This document shows positions 26,976-36,469 of a stretch of DNA of 64,000 nucleotides, piece by piece; position 1 is the first letter of the stretch; each line of letters starts with the position of its first letter. The DNA lies in assembly GCA_003216295.1 (NCBI GenBank), contig QCJB01000002.1:88539-152538 (forward strand). Reading direction: 5' to 3'. Position numbers and translations under genes: made by a program. The notes under the pieces were generated by a model, which was given only the letters and a program-made list of their open reading frames with translations, did no database searches and was not told the DNA's origin. The stretch is from Prochlorococcus sp. AG-402-P16 (GTDB lineage Bacteria > Cyanobacteriota > Cyanobacteriia > PCC-6307 > Cyanobiaceae).

Positions 26976-28468
26976 TGTATATTTATTAAATATGAACTAT
27001 CATGATTGGTGCAACCATTTGATTCCGTATCTAGTAAATAAGGGTCTGAACAGATTAATTTGATCAACTTACTTTTAACATTTTTATCCTTAAATTTATT
27101 ATAACTTTCAATCACTTCCCAACTACCGGCAATATATTTTGCTCCATCATTTTTCCATTCTAAAATCTTTTGATCATTTATAGATATTGGAGAAACTAAC
27201 CAACCCTTCCTATCTGAGAGATATAGCAAAGTAGGATCTCCACCTGTAACAGAAATAATAAGATCTGATTTCTCTGTATTCCTTTTAATCATCTGAGCTG
27301 TTGCCCAAACTGGTTGTCGTATAGGGTCCTCCATATCCCAATAATCGATCTTTAGCATAAGCAAGCTCGCAACAAATAATAAGCTAATGAATATTGTAAT
27401 AAAAGCTTTCTTTTTATATAAATTATTTTTTAATCTTACAAACCCAAGGCCCATTAAAGGACAACTAAACAGCATTATAGGAAGCTGATAATATTCATGA
27501 ATTGCAAAAGAGCTAGGATTGATAAATCCAGTTAATAAAACTGATAAAATACCAACTATAAAAATATTATTAATTGCTAGCTTTTGAATTGAGAAATAAA
27601 TCGGTACAATTCCAATAATAAGAAAATTCCTAAATATTATTCTGAATAAAAGGTCCAAATAAAAACGCAATTCTAATAATGTTAACCAGGAGTACCTATC
27701 AGTATCCGAACCCCAGAGACCAAAAGTTAATCCTGTTGATTGACCAAGTTTATATGAATATGAATACCAAAAGAAACTAATTAAAATTGTTAGTATAGGG
27801 AATATATACAATTTGTATTTAAAAATTAATGACCTTTGGTATGCGCTTATCAATATAGGAATACCTATCCAAAATAATGGTAAAACCTTAATTAATACTG
27901 CTAATGTAAAAGATATCCAAGATGCTATTAGAAAAAATTTATTATTAATTTTAAGAAATTCAACCCACCTCTCTAATGAGAAAATGCCTAGAAATATCAT
28001 TAATGATTCTGGTTGGATAGTTCTACTATAAAAAACAGAGATTGGTAGAATCGCATAAAAGAATGTTCCCCACCAGGCAACTTCAACATTAAAAACTCTT
28101 TTTGTTAATCTAAATAAGAAGTATAATGTTAAGCATCCAAATATTACCGAAAGTAGTCTGGCAAATATTTCATTAACTCCAAATAACTTATATAAACTTG
28201 CTACTAAATATTGATATAATGGAAATTCACATTCAACCAAACCATTAGTTGAACCAGACCAATTTACTTGTGGCTGAAAAAAATTTAAGTTGGTAGAGAG
28301 AAAGTTTTTTGCTATTGATGCAGTATCAGCTTGGCGCCAACTATGAATTCCTATTACTGGTGCATTAATATTGATTAACCTTATAAATAAGCCAATTAAT
28401 ATAATTGGCCAAATAGAAAAATTACCTAATAAATTATATAAACTTAAACGAAAATTTCTATAAATCAT
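26972..28468 (-). CDS. GT39/PMT-type membrane glycosyltransferase
   Basis: 498 aa with about eleven membrane helices. The first loop after helix 1 has GIHSWRQADTASIAKNF (Asp48), matching the acidic catalytic loop of PMT_2/ArnT-like enzymes, which use polyprenyl-phosphate sugars. The periplasmic C-terminal part has three cysteines. Placed tail-to-tail with a DprE1-like gene, it is a plausible user of the lipid-linked pentose made next door; this is inference. Confidence 0.78.
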   Translation of the reverse strand: MIYRNFRLSLYNLLGNFSIWPIILIGLFIRLININAPVIGIHSWRQADTASIAKNFLSTNLNFFQPQVNWSGSTNGLVECEFPLYQYLVASLYKLFGVNEIFARLLSVIFGCLTLYFLFRLTKRVFNVEVAWWGTFFYAILPISVFYSRTIQPESLMIFLGIFSLERWVEFLKINNKFFLIASWISFTLAVLIKVLPLFWIGIPILISAYQRSLIFKYKLYIFPILTILISFFWYSYSYKLGQSTGLTFGLWGSDTDRYSWLTLLELRFYLDLLFRIIFRNFLIIGIVPIYFSIQKLAINNIFIVGILSVLLTGFINPSSFAIHEYYQLPIMLFSCPLMGLGFVRLKNNLYKKKAFITIFISLLFVASLLMLKIDYWDMEDPIRQPVWATAQMIKRNTEKSDLIISVTGGDPTLLYLSDRKGWLVSPISINDQKILEWKNDGAKYIAGSWEVIESYNKFKDKNVKSKLIKLICSDPYLLDTESNGCTNHDSSYLINIH

Positions 28469-28516
28469 ACTAAACCTTTTTTATTAGAATAGTTGATCCT
28501 CCTAGAAAACAACAAA

Positions 28517-28690
28517 TTAGCCAGGTGAAGTAAAGAATCCATTTGAAAATAAAAATAAGCACATAAGAACTAAAGGACCCACACCAAATACAAAAAGAAC
28601 AATTTTTGCATTTCTTGGACTTGTTGTTTTCTCATTAGTGGAATAATTTATCTTAGAATTAATTTTATTCTTTGTTTTTTTACCAGGCAT
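28517..28690 (-). CDS. Small basic membrane protein
   Basis: 57 residues from ATG 28690 to TAA 28517: a Lys/Asn-rich cytosolic half (MPGKKTKNKINSKIN) and one helix (IVLFVFGVGPLVLMCLFLF) ending SNGFFTSPG. No family recognised. Stands alone 49 bases downstream of the GT39 start in the same orientation, and may be upstream in that transcript. Confidence 0.6.
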   Translation of the reverse strand: MPGKKTKNKINSKINYSTNEKTTSPRNAKIVLFVFGVGPLVLMCLFLFSNGFFTSPG

Positions 28691-28883
28691 ACTTAAAATA
28701 GAGTTTAGAAAAATATTTTAGCATTATGACTTTTAAACAAAATTTATTCATTTCAAGTAATTTTACCTAAGTGTATGCACAATTGATTAAAGCGAATTTA
28801 TCGATCTAAATAATTCATATACTGACTGAAAAAATATACTAAATTCAAGTCTTCTGAAATATTCCGTAAGAATAACAAATAAA

Positions 28884-29948
28884 TTAATCCATTTCCTGAA
28901 TAATTTTTTCTATTTCGCGAGCAGTGTCAAACCAATTAAAAGAGGCGGCTCGTTGAGGTCCTTGATTGAGACATTCTTCAAATATGTTTTTATCGTGAAT
29001 AAGCACATTCATCGCAGAGGCAATTGATTCAATGCTTAGTGGATTAATCAAATAGCCATAATCACCCATAACTTCTGGAAGCGCTCCTCTGTTAGAAGCT
29101 ATTACTGGAGTACCACAAGCCATTGCCTCAAGAGCTGGAAGACCAAATCCTTCCCAAAGACTGGCAATAATTAATCCTTGACATTCATTTAATAATGATA
29201 ATTTTTCATTATCATCGATCCAACCTTTCCATTCACAACAGCTTTGAAGATTCAGTTTATTAATAAGTTTCAAAAGTCCTGGTGTATACCTTCGATCAAA
29301 TGAGCCAACAAAAACAATCTTGTAATCATAAAGTTTAGCTAATGAAAATGCTTTTATAACCCTTTTCAAATTTTTATGCGGATTATGCCTGCCAATAATG
29401 AGAAAAAATTTCTTTCTATTTTTTTTTATGGGATAATATTGTTTATTATTAAAACCTAATTTAATTGGAAATAATTTTTTCTTGGGTACTTTATAGAACA
29501 AAGATAAGTCATTAGCCGTCGAAATAGAATTACATAAAACAACATGAGATTGTTTTAAAATTAATGGAATATAAATTAAATGATATAAAGTTAAAAATGA
29601 TAGAGAAGGATATCTTAATGGTATCAGATCATGAGCCAAAACTATAGATTTGACATTGGTAAATAATGGTGCCTCTAATAAGGGAGAGAAAAAATATTTA
29701 GAGTTTAATTTTTTCATGATTTTTGGTACTGATTTTTGAAGCCAGTACAAACGCCTAAAATGACTTACAAAGCCATTGCCTGGCGAAAGATTATTAGGAA
29801 TATAAATATCACCGACCATCCCCACACCTTGTGGAATAAGTGTAGTAATTTTTTCAACAGACATTGAATTTGCAAGGTCTCTAGAAACCACTCCTATGCC
29901 GGTATTTTTTTGAGTTATATAGCTCCCATTAAAAACTATAGATGACAT
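28884..29948 (-). CDS. GT4-family glycosyltransferase
   Basis: 354 aa GT-B enzyme. The N-terminal acceptor domain has the [13 protein letters not shown] loop; the donor domain has [17 protein letters not shown], a [20 protein letters not shown] stretch with the E-x7-E pair Glu266/Glu274, and NRGALPEV. Such enzymes are retaining sugar transferases on the cytosolic side. Position between GT39 and an ABC exporter supports a surface polysaccharide role. Confidence 0.88.
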   Translation of the reverse strand: MSSIVFNGSYITQKNTGIGVVSRDLANSMSVEKITTLIPQGVGMVGDIYIPNNLSPGNGFVSHFRRLYWLQKSVPKIMKKLNSKYFFSPLLEAPLFTNVKSIVLAHDLIPLRYPSLSFLTLYHLIYIPLILKQSHVVLCNSISTANDLSLFYKVPKKKLFPIKLGFNNKQYYPIKKNRKKFFLIIGRHNPHKNLKRVIKAFSLAKLYDYKIVFVGSFDRRYTPGLLKLINKLNLQSCCEWKGWIDDNEKLSLLNECQGLIIASLWEGFGLPALEAMACGTPVIASNRGALPEVMGDYGYLINPLSIESIASAMNVLIHDKNIFEECLNQGPQRAASFNWFDTAREIEKIIQEMD

Positions 29949-29996
29949 GGTTATAATATTCTCAGAATGATTCTATTTTAGACAATAGTAAGTCAG

Positions 29997-30509
29997 ATGT
30001 TAAGATCAAGAATTTTTAATAGGTTTTTCAAACGCAAGAAAAGTAAAAGAGTTGAGATTATCAAATATAATCCATCTACAAAATTTGACTTAAATAATGA
30101 AATTCAAACTAAAATAATAAAAATTGATAGAAAAATCTCTGAGAATAGTAAAGCTATGATGGAAGCACAAATTGTAAAATTTAGATCGACATTTTACAAA
30201 TCAAATAATTTATTTGATCAAATTGGAAAAAATGTCTATAAAACTAAATTAGAAGATTCAATTAATTGGTACCAGAAACAACTCAAAGAATTATATAAAG
30301 AACGAAGACTTCTACAAATTAATCAAGAAAAGCTCAAAGGTATTTTCTGGTTAAATAGCATGAAAAGATTTATTTGTATTTTATTAATAGGTTGTTTCTT
30401 ATTTTTTACTCTATTAATCCTTATCTCTGGTTTTATGGTCATCATTTATTTACTACCTATAATTTTATTGATTTTGTTCGGATATTTTATATTCAATAAA
30501 AAATATTAA
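29997..30509 (+). CDS. Coiled-coil protein with C-terminal membrane hairpin, unknown
   Basis: 170 aa. The N-terminal 115 residues are Lys/Arg/Asn-rich and helical; residues about 122-165 are two closely spaced hydrophobic helices ending in IFNKKY. No family recognised. It lies 47 bases from the divergent GT4 start and upstream of the ABC exporter, so an accessory role in export is possible but unproven. Confidence 0.55.
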   Translation: MLRSRIFNRFFKRKKSKRVEIIKYNPSTKFDLNNEIQTKIIKIDRKISENSKAMMEAQIVKFRSTFYKSNNLFDQIGKNVYKTKLEDSINWYQKQLKELYKERRLLQINQEKLKGIFWLNSMKRFICILLIGCFLFFTLLILISGFMVIIYLLPIILLILFGYFIFNKKY

Positions 30510-30677
30510 ATATTTTTAAATTGCTCTCAAACAAGAAATTTATTTATCTGATAACCAAACTTTAATAAAAAAATTTAATGACTTTCATCCCTTTAAGCGA
30601 AACACATCATAATTAAACACCCAAGGAACTGGCTTATAGATCATAAATAATTACTCAAATGTAAGTAATTTTATAAT

Positions 30678-32513
30678 ATGATTCGCACCAGCAAAACTTA
30701 TCACCTACTTGTACGTCTGCTAAAGGCACTGCCAGCCAAGAGAAGAAGGTCGCTTTTAAAATTAATTCCTGTAGCAGCATTGACCGGTTTAGTAGATGTA
30801 ATTGTAGTTGGAATTGTTTCTAGGTTATTTACTGTATTTATAGGTCAGCCCAATCAACCACCCTTGCCGTTTCAAAGTTTTATACCTGAAGATGCAAAAA
30901 CAAAGGTGCTCAGTCTGGTAATTATATATATATCAATGAATTGGCTTGCCTCATTTTCAAAATTATTTCTTAAGGCAGCTCAAGAAAGGCTTCGAGTCGC
31001 AATTTGGAGAGATTTATCAGAACTGGCCCAGAAAAAATTACTTTCACAAGAATATGAATTCTTTTTAAATAAAAAAACATCTGATCTATCATCAAAAGTT
31101 CTTATAAACATTTCAAGAGTTTCCGAGTTTCTAGTTAGGCCAATCCTCCAAATATCTAGTGGATTCTGTGTCATAACTTTCATATGCATTGCTGTTCTTT
31201 TTATCGCTAAATCAGTAGCACTATATTTAATTATTAGTCTTGTTATTTTTTATATTTTCATATCATCATTTGTTACACCATTTATAAGATACTCCTCTCG
31301 TCAAAGAATAAAGCTTGAGAAGGAAACAAATAATATTCTGACTGAATCAATGAGAACAATCATTGATGTACATCTAACTAGCTCAGAAAAATACTTCGAA
31401 AAAAGATACAAATTAGCTGGGAAAAATTCATTTCCCTTTATTTGGAAAGCAGAAGTCTTACCTGAATTTCCACGTTCATTAATTGAACCTTTTGGAATTA
31501 CATTAATTTTTGCTATTGGTCTTTTACCTTACATAATGAATGAAAAAGATACCAACTTAATTGAAATAGTTCCATTTTTGGCAACTATTGCAGTTGCAGC
31601 TCTTAAATTAACACCTCCATTACAAGATTCATTTAGAGCTTTAACATCGATGAGAGCGTCAATTCCAGATTTAGAAGAAATTTTAAAGTTAGTGGAACTT
31701 CCATCTAGCAGACTTACTAATAGATCAATAGGAGTTCCATCAAAAGAAGGCATCGAGCCAAGAAACAATATAAAACTTGAAAAAGTTAGTTATAAATATC
31801 CCAACAGCGATGTTTATACATTAAAAAACATTAGTCTTACAATTCCTATTGGTGCAAGAATTGCTTTCGTTGGAGCAACTGGTAGTGGAAAAACGACCAC
31901 AGCTAATCAATTGCTATGCCTCCTAAGGCCTACAGAGGGCAATTTATTAATAGATGGCGTGGAAGTTACCAATTCTGAAGTTCCTGCATGGCAAGATTGT
32001 TGTTCCTATGTTCCACAAGAGATAACATTGCTCAATAGTAATATTATTGAAAATATTGCATACGGATTAGATGAAAAATTTATCGATCATAAAAGAGTTT
32101 GGGATGCACTTAAAGCCGCTCAACTAGCAAACTTAGTATCAGATATGTCCATGGGTTTATATACAGCAATTGGTGATAATGGAATTAGATTATCTGGGGG
32201 GCAACGACAAAGATTGGCATTAGCAAGAGCATTTTATAGACAATCAAAGTTATTAGTTTTAGACGAAGCAACTAGTGCTTTAGATAACAAGACAGAAGCA
32301 GAAGTAATGGATGCCATTGAAATCATAGGTAGGCGATGCACAATCGTAACAATAGCGCACAGATTAACTACAATCGAGCGATCAGATTGTATATATGAAT
32401 TTAAAGATGGTCAAATCAATGAATATGGAACATATGAGGATCTACTAGATAAATCCAACAGTTTTTACGATATGGTTGATATTGCAAAAAGATCAAACAA
32501 ATCAAATATATAG
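30678..32513 (+). CDS. Type I ABC exporter (MsbA-like half transporter)
   Basis: 611 aa: six-helix membrane domain (residues 20-330) plus ATPase. Walker A GATGSGKT is at 399-406, signature LSGGQRQ at 505-511, followed by LLVLDEATSALD (Walker B and D-loop) and IVTIAHR (H-loop). Family members flip lipids, lipid-linked sugars or peptides. Neighbouring glycosyltransferases favour a lipid or glycan substrate. A 168-base leader precedes it. Confidence 0.9.
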   Translation: MIRTSKTYHLLVRLLKALPAKRRRSLLKLIPVAALTGLVDVIVVGIVSRLFTVFIGQPNQPPLPFQSFIPEDAKTKVLSLVIIYISMNWLASFSKLFLKAAQERLRVAIWRDLSELAQKKLLSQEYEFFLNKKTSDLSSKVLINISRVSEFLVRPILQISSGFCVITFICIAVLFIAKSVALYLIISLVIFYIFISSFVTPFIRYSSRQRIKLEKETNNILTESMRTIIDVHLTSSEKYFEKRYKLAGKNSFPFIWKAEVLPEFPRSLIEPFGITLIFAIGLLPYIMNEKDTNLIEIVPFLATIAVAALKLTPPLQDSFRALTSMRASIPDLEEILKLVELPSSRLTNRSIGVPSKEGIEPRNNIKLEKVSYKYPNSDVYTLKNISLTIPIGARIAFVGATGSGKTTTANQLLCLLRPTEGNLLIDGVEVTNSEVPAWQDCCSYVPQEITLLNSNIIENIAYGLDEKFIDHKRVWDALKAAQLANLVSDMSMGLYTAIGDNGIRLSGGQRQRLALARAFYRQSKLLVLDEATSALDNKTEAEVMDAIEIIGRRCTIVTIAHRLTTIERSDCIYEFKDGQINEYGTYEDLLDKSNSFYDMVDIAKRSNKSNI

Positions 32514-32563
32514 GATGATTATTTAGATTTAAATATTAATAAGGATATGCTAGAAAATAAAAA

Positions 32564-32800
32564 TTAGAAAAGAATTGTAAAATCAATCAATTGATTAACT
32601 GATAGATACAAGATTATACCAGTACCAATAATCGATCCTGTTAAACCTCCCACAAAACCAAAAAATAATATACTTAAATTTTTGCTATCTGTTGTGGGAT
32701 TGGGGCTGGAAAGAGGAAGTTTTTCAACTACCTTTAAGCGCTCAGTGGTAGGTCTTCGACTGATTTGTTGATGTCTAATAAGTGCTTCGAAATCAGGCAT
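32564..32800 (-). CDS. Small protein overlapping parA, one C-terminal helix
   Basis: ATG at 32800 gives 78 aa starting MPDFEALIRHQQISRRPT, with a helix at the end (LFFGFVGGLTGSIIGTGIILY). It overlaps the 3' end of the ParA gene by 67 bases in another frame. The upstream ATG at 32836 is also in frame but lies deeper in parA. The strong membrane segment and clear helical N-terminus favour a real gene; the long overlap lowers confidence. Confidence 0.55.
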   Translation of the reverse strand: MPDFEALIRHQQISRRPTTERLKVVEKLPLSSPNPTTDSKNLSILFFGFVGGLTGSIIGTGIILYLSVNQLIDFTILF

Positions 32801-33405
32801 TGAATTTGTTGAGCAATGGAACAATAGGCCGACCAACCGGACATTCGCCGAGGATCGGATCGACCTTTATCATCAACTGCATCAATTACTGCCGCCCCAA
32901 GATTTTCTGCTTTATCAAATGCTGATAACAATGGAATGTCTCCATCCAAAACACACAAGTCAAATTTCTCTAATGCTTCTCTTGCTTCCTTTGCAGTTCT
33001 CTTCTGGCGAAAATCGACTTTAACAAGCAACACCGCATGGGGAATATTTAATTGCTTTAATAATGAGGCTAGTTCAACGGTTAACTCTACTGATCTTGCC
33101 TTTGGCGCCGTCGGTAATAGTACAAGATCAGATCCAGCAGCTAAATGTTTCAACTCTTCTTCATCAGTGCTTGCTTGACCATCAGTGATAACAATTTCTG
33201 AGATTCTTGTTGCTTTAGCGGCAGCTTCAACTGGAACAATATTAAATTTAAGATTGCCTCTTGTTCCATATGCAAGAGCTGAACGATTTCTATCTGCATC
33301 AACTAAACAAACATTTTTACCTTGAGAAGACCAAACGCTCGCAAGATGGATTGAAGTACAAGTTTTTGCTACTCCACCCTTTTGACCGCATACAGTTATG
33401 AACAA
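32734..33405 (-). CDS. ParA/MinD-family ATPase
   Basis: 223 aa with the deviant Walker A KGGVAKT at 9-15, including the signature lysine, and switch II-like DLVLLPTAPKARSV. No ParB is adjacent, so this is an orphan ParA of the type that positions chromosomes, carboxysomes or other cargo in cyanobacteria. Cargo is unknown. Long 250-base AT-rich leader upstream. Confidence 0.85.
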   Translation of the reverse strand: MFITVCGQKGGVAKTCTSIHLASVWSSQGKNVCLVDADRNRSALAYGTRGNLKFNIVPVEAAAKATRISEIVITDGQASTDEEELKHLAAGSDLVLLPTAPKARSVELTVELASLLKQLNIPHAVLLVKVDFRQKRTAKEAREALEKFDLCVLDGDIPLLSAFDKAENLGAAVIDAVDDKGRSDPRRMSGWSAYCSIAQQIQCLISKHLLDINKSVEDLPLSA

Positions 33406-33655
33406 TGTAAAAGGTTAACATCTAAAAATAATTTGCAAGATCTGATTACAAAGTCAAGTACCAAGACAAAGATCAATCAAGCAATGCTAATAACAGATAG
33501 ATTTAAATATAAGAAAAACAAATAATTAAAAGATTATTTTGTATATTAAATTACTTTTTAGCCAATTATTGTTGGTTGAATCATACGAAGATAATATTTA
33601 AGCTTGCAAGATATTTTTTTGGATGCATATTTAGAGAAAGTAACAATGTAAAGAA

Positions 33656-33925
33656 ATGTACATCGAAAAAATTTTATTAAAAACAAAAAGAAAAATATCA
33701 AACATTTTTAATCTCCTCAAGAAACCAAGAGAGGAGATATCAGCCCGATGCGAAAACCTTACATCTATTCCTGGAATAGGAGCAAAAAATTGTAATAACT
33801 TCTACAAAGCTGGATATATGACACCAGAATCAATTATTTCTGCCTCTGACGAAGAACTTTTATTGATCCCTGGAGTAGGTATTAGCTTTGTTAAAAAACT
33901 CAGAAAAACATTAGGTAGAATATAA
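33656..33925 (+). CDS. Helix-hairpin-helix DNA-binding protein, small
   Basis: 89 aa; the C-terminal 55 residues hold two HhH-type repeats: LTSIPGIGAKNCNNFYKAG and LLLIPGVGISFVKKLRKT, the GxGxK-like hairpins contacting DNA backbone. The basic N-terminus fits nucleic acid binding. Possibly a fragment of a larger repair-protein family, but complete in itself. Confidence 0.7.
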   Translation: MYIEKILLKTKRKISNIFNLLKKPREEISARCENLTSIPGIGAKNCNNFYKAGYMTPESIISASDEELLLIPGVGISFVKKLRKTLGRI

Positions 33926-33951
33926 ATAAGAAAGCTATTCATTGAAAAATT

Positions 33952-34617
33952 TCACCAGGGTAATATCTCACCATTTGCGTGCCAAAAAGTTCCAGTAGTT
34001 TCAATAGTAAGTTCATCAATTCTTTGAATGAGTCCTTGCACTGATTCTTGGGGTTCAATTCCACTAGAAGTGAATCCAGTCATTCGAGTACTTACTAATC
34101 CAGGATGCAAAATTGCTACTGGAATGTTCTTAGACTTTAGATCTACTGACAAAGATTTACCTGCCATGCACAAAGCTACTTTGGACATTCTATATCCATA
34201 AGATCCTCCAGATGTATTATCCTCTATTGATCCCATACGACTAGTTATTAGAGCTATCTTTGAAGAGCTGCGAAGGTTATTGAGCAAAGTCTTGACGAAG
34301 CAAAGTGGACTTAAGGCGTTAACTTCAAATTGATGCATAATACTTACAGGATCCAAATTAGAGAGAGAATTAAATTCAGCAATCCCTGCATTTTGAATCA
34401 AAACATCAATTTTCTTACCATTTAACTTCTCTCTAAGCTTTATCACAGAGTCTCCTGAAGTTATATCTATTCCATCCTCAACTCTTACTGAAATTGAATC
34501 TAATTCTGAAGAGCTACTTCTACAAGTTGCAATCACATCATCTCCTCTCGCTTTCAATTGACTAACTAGTTCTAGTCCAATTCCTCTATTGGCTCCTGTT
34601 ATTAAATAAGTAGACAC
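33952..34617 (-). CDS. SDR-family oxidoreductase
   Basis: 221 aa classical short-chain dehydrogenase: TGANRGIG at 7-14, NAG at 76-78, Ser130 (or Ser126) and Tyr142-x3-Lys146. Shorter than most, lacking a substrate-loop extension, like C-factor/CsgA-type SDRs. Substrate unknown. Separate transcript from neighbours by 27 and 118 bases. Confidence 0.85.
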   Translation of the reverse strand: MSTYLITGANRGIGLELVSQLKARGDDVIATCRSSSSELDSISVRVEDGIDITSGDSVIKLREKLNGKKIDVLIQNAGIAEFNSLSNLDPVSIMHQFEVNALSPLCFVKTLLNNLRSSSKIALITSRMGSIEDNTSGGSYGYRMSKVALCMAGKSLSVDLKSKNIPVAILHPGLVSTRMTGFTSSGIEPQESVQGLIQRIDELTIETTGTFWHANGEILPW

Positions 34618-34735
34618 AAAAAAATATTTTATTATTTTGAGCCTAAATCAAAAGATATTAAAAGTAAAATAACAAACTCTAATTGATACAAACAAAATCC
34701 TAGTGCATAAATTATTTAAAAAAGTCAAATAATTT

Positions 34736-35152
34736 TTAACAATCAAAATCATCATGAATTGAATTAGAAAACTCAGCAGAAGGTCCCAACAAAATATTTG
34801 GGCCGTATAGAAATGCATATCTTCTGTTCTTATTGAACTCTCCCTCCAAGCGAATACAACAAAAACCTTTTTTAATTACAAGTAAACGCCAAAATTCACT
34901 CCAATCTATACATTGATCTAAAATTTCATTTATATGAGATGTATCATCTAGAGAATTTAAATTAATATTTAATTTATCTCTAAGAAAAAAATATTTAGCC
35001 ATTCTTTCATTTTTAGAAAAACAGCTGCCAATATATCTAGTTTTATCTAGCTGATAATCTAAAGTTTCTAAATAATTAAGAATTTGATCAATTTCAATCA
35101 TAGAGAAACCTTTCTTTTTCAAAATCTCTATAATATGAAGATCTTTATGCAT
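34736..35152 (-). CDS. Hypothetical protein
   Basis: 138 aa, soluble, with helical N-terminal half (MHKDLHIIEILKKKGFSMIE) and a tail rich in aromatic residues (RRYAFLYGPNILLGPSAEF). Isolated between two large AT-rich gaps. No recognised family. Confidence 0.5.
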   Translation of the reverse strand: MHKDLHIIEILKKKGFSMIEIDQILNYLETLDYQLDKTRYIGSCFSKNERMAKYFFLRDKLNINLNSLDDTSHINEILDQCIDWSEFWRLLVIKKGFCCIRLEGEFNKNRRYAFLYGPNILLGPSAEFSNSIHDDFDC

Positions 35153-35290
35153 TTTTCTATTAATCAGAAGTCAATCATATTTATAACTATCAATCATTTA
35201 GACTAAAAAAGTCAATTTTTAATAAAATTAAATAAAAAGAGAATCTAAATAAATGTTTTAACTATAATTTAGTCGTTCATAAAAAATTAA

Positions 35291-35824
35291 TTAACGAGAA
35301 AATATGTTTTCAGAGCCACCTAATTTATTATTAAAAGATAGTTGATAGGCTTGCTCATGTGGTCCGATCATGGAAGATAAACCAGCATGTGAGCTATTAA
35401 ACCAACAATCTTTCTCTAATCTTTTAATAATTTTTTTTATCCGATATCCCAAGTGCAAATCTTGGCAAGCAAGTAATCTCCACTCACCATTTTTCTTTCT
35501 ATAGCCAAATTCAAAATAATAAACTCCTTTATTAATTGGAATAGGAAATGAGATAGAAGATTGAAATTTACTAACTTGAATTTCTTTCATAATACAAGTA
35601 GCCTTATTTTTATTTCTATTGTTACTAATATCAAATAGCCTAATGGCATAAAAACAACTTTTACTAAATTTGATCTTTAAATTATCCAAGGGACTAATTT
35701 CCCATAAACATTTTATATAACCATTTCCAATATTTTTTACTACAAGTCTACTAAAATTATTTGTAGTTCTTTTAACTGTATCCCAAATATATTTGCTAAC
35801 ATTTGTCTTTATACTTGCTTTCAT
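35291..35824 (-). CDS. DUF4912 family protein
   Basis: Starting at the internal ATG 35824 gives 177 aa. The middle part follows DUF4912 order: LWEISPLDNLKIKFSKSC, YAIRLFDISNN, SFPIPINKGVYYFEFGYRKK, GEWRLLACQ. These are immunoglobulin-like sugar-binding-like modules of unknown function found in cyanobacteria and firmicutes. The frame continues open to 35896, but the extra 24 residues look less coding. Confidence 0.65.
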   Translation of the reverse strand: MKASIKTNVSKYIWDTVKRTTNNFSRLVVKNIGNGYIKCLWEISPLDNLKIKFSKSCFYAIRLFDISNNRNKNKATCIMKEIQVSKFQSSISFPIPINKGVYYFEFGYRKKNGEWRLLACQDLHLGYRIKKIIKRLEKDCWFNSSHAGLSSMIGPHEQAYQLSFNNKLGGSENIFSR

Positions 35825-36000
35825 CTTTTCTATATATAAATATTTACTATTATAATGAATCAATCGATAAACAATGTAAACTTTTATGAGTAACAATCAT
35901 TTCATCGAGATATAGAAATAATTCCGGATTAACTAATAGTTATTAAAAGTATGGTTATTAAATCTAGGAAAGCTTTTTCAGTATCAATAACTACATTGTC

Positions 36001-36159
36001 TCAAGCGGCTTTACTTCCGAGCCTTTCGCTTAGCATGACTTCTACAAGATCTGCCGTAGATTTTCTAGATGATATATTACTTGTCCTCCAATGCTTGATC
36101 AATGTTTTCAGCTCAATTATCCTTTTTTCTGCTACTTCAATTTTTTCATCATTAGACAT
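36001..36159 (-). CDS. Small charged hypothetical protein
   Basis: 52 residues from ATG 36159 to TGA 36001: MSNDEKIEVAEKRIIELKTL then IKHWRTSNISSRKSTADLVE. A single helical charged N-terminus and C-terminus. The opposite strand also has a 73-codon frame here, but its composition (serine-rich, few charges) is that of a shadow. Confidence 0.5.
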   Translation of the reverse strand: MSNDEKIEVAEKRIIELKTLIKHWRTSNISSRKSTADLVEVMLSERLGSKAA

Positions 36160-36302
36160 AGTAATTAAATAAATACCTGCATGTTTAAAGATTAACCTTT
36201 TTTAAATTGATATCAAGTGTAAGTAAAAAATAGTTCTAAAAACTTCTGAATAAGAGGTTATGTACTAATCATATCAAATATTCTTATTGAAAAGGAAAAA
36301 AT

Positions 36303-36337
36303 AAAAAAGGCCAGCTACTATGTAACTGGCCTTTTTT
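36303..36337. terminator. Strong bidirectional intrinsic terminator
   Basis: A 12-bp perfect stem AAAAAAGGCCAG (36303-36314) with CTGGCCTTTTTT (36326-36337) and an 11-base loop. It lies 17 bases downstream of the short minus-strand peptide gene. Confidence 0.9.
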
Positions 36338-36354
36338 ATTAATAGATAGAATTA

Positions 36355-36456
36355 CTATATAAATCTATTAATAATAAAACCTTTCAAGGCAGGAGTAACA
36401 GAATGACAAAGTCTTTTGATTTCCATTGACTCTTGACAGAACGGTAGATGCGACAA
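36355..36456 (-). CDS. 33-residue peptide with extended Shine-Dalgarno
   Basis: TTG at 36456 to TAG at 36355 encodes MSHLPFCQESMEIKRLCHSV followed by TPALKGFIINRFI. Two cysteines and a basic end. The start is chosen because AGGAGGTGATCC sits 7 bases (from GGAGG) upstream; the in-frame ATG 36426 lacks such a site. The gene is closed by a strong terminator 17 bases after the stop. Function unknown; could be a regulatory leader or a small secreted/host peptide. Confidence 0.55.
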   Translation of the reverse strand: MSHLPFCQESMEIKRLCHSVTPALKGFIINRFI

Positions 36457-36457
36457 T

Positions 36458-36469
36458 GGATCACCTCCT
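36458..36469 (-). promoter_or_regulatory. Extended ribosome-binding site (12-nt anti-SD complement)
   Basis: On the minus strand AGGAGGTGATCC, a perfect complement of the last 12 bases of the typical 16S rRNA 3' region. Start codons elsewhere in this window have weak or no such site. Confidence 0.8.

Noticed and set aside
36001..36172. 73-codon plus-strand frame opposite the small minus-strand gene
   Set aside because: Serine/leucine-rich without charge balance, and the minus-strand product looks more coding-like.
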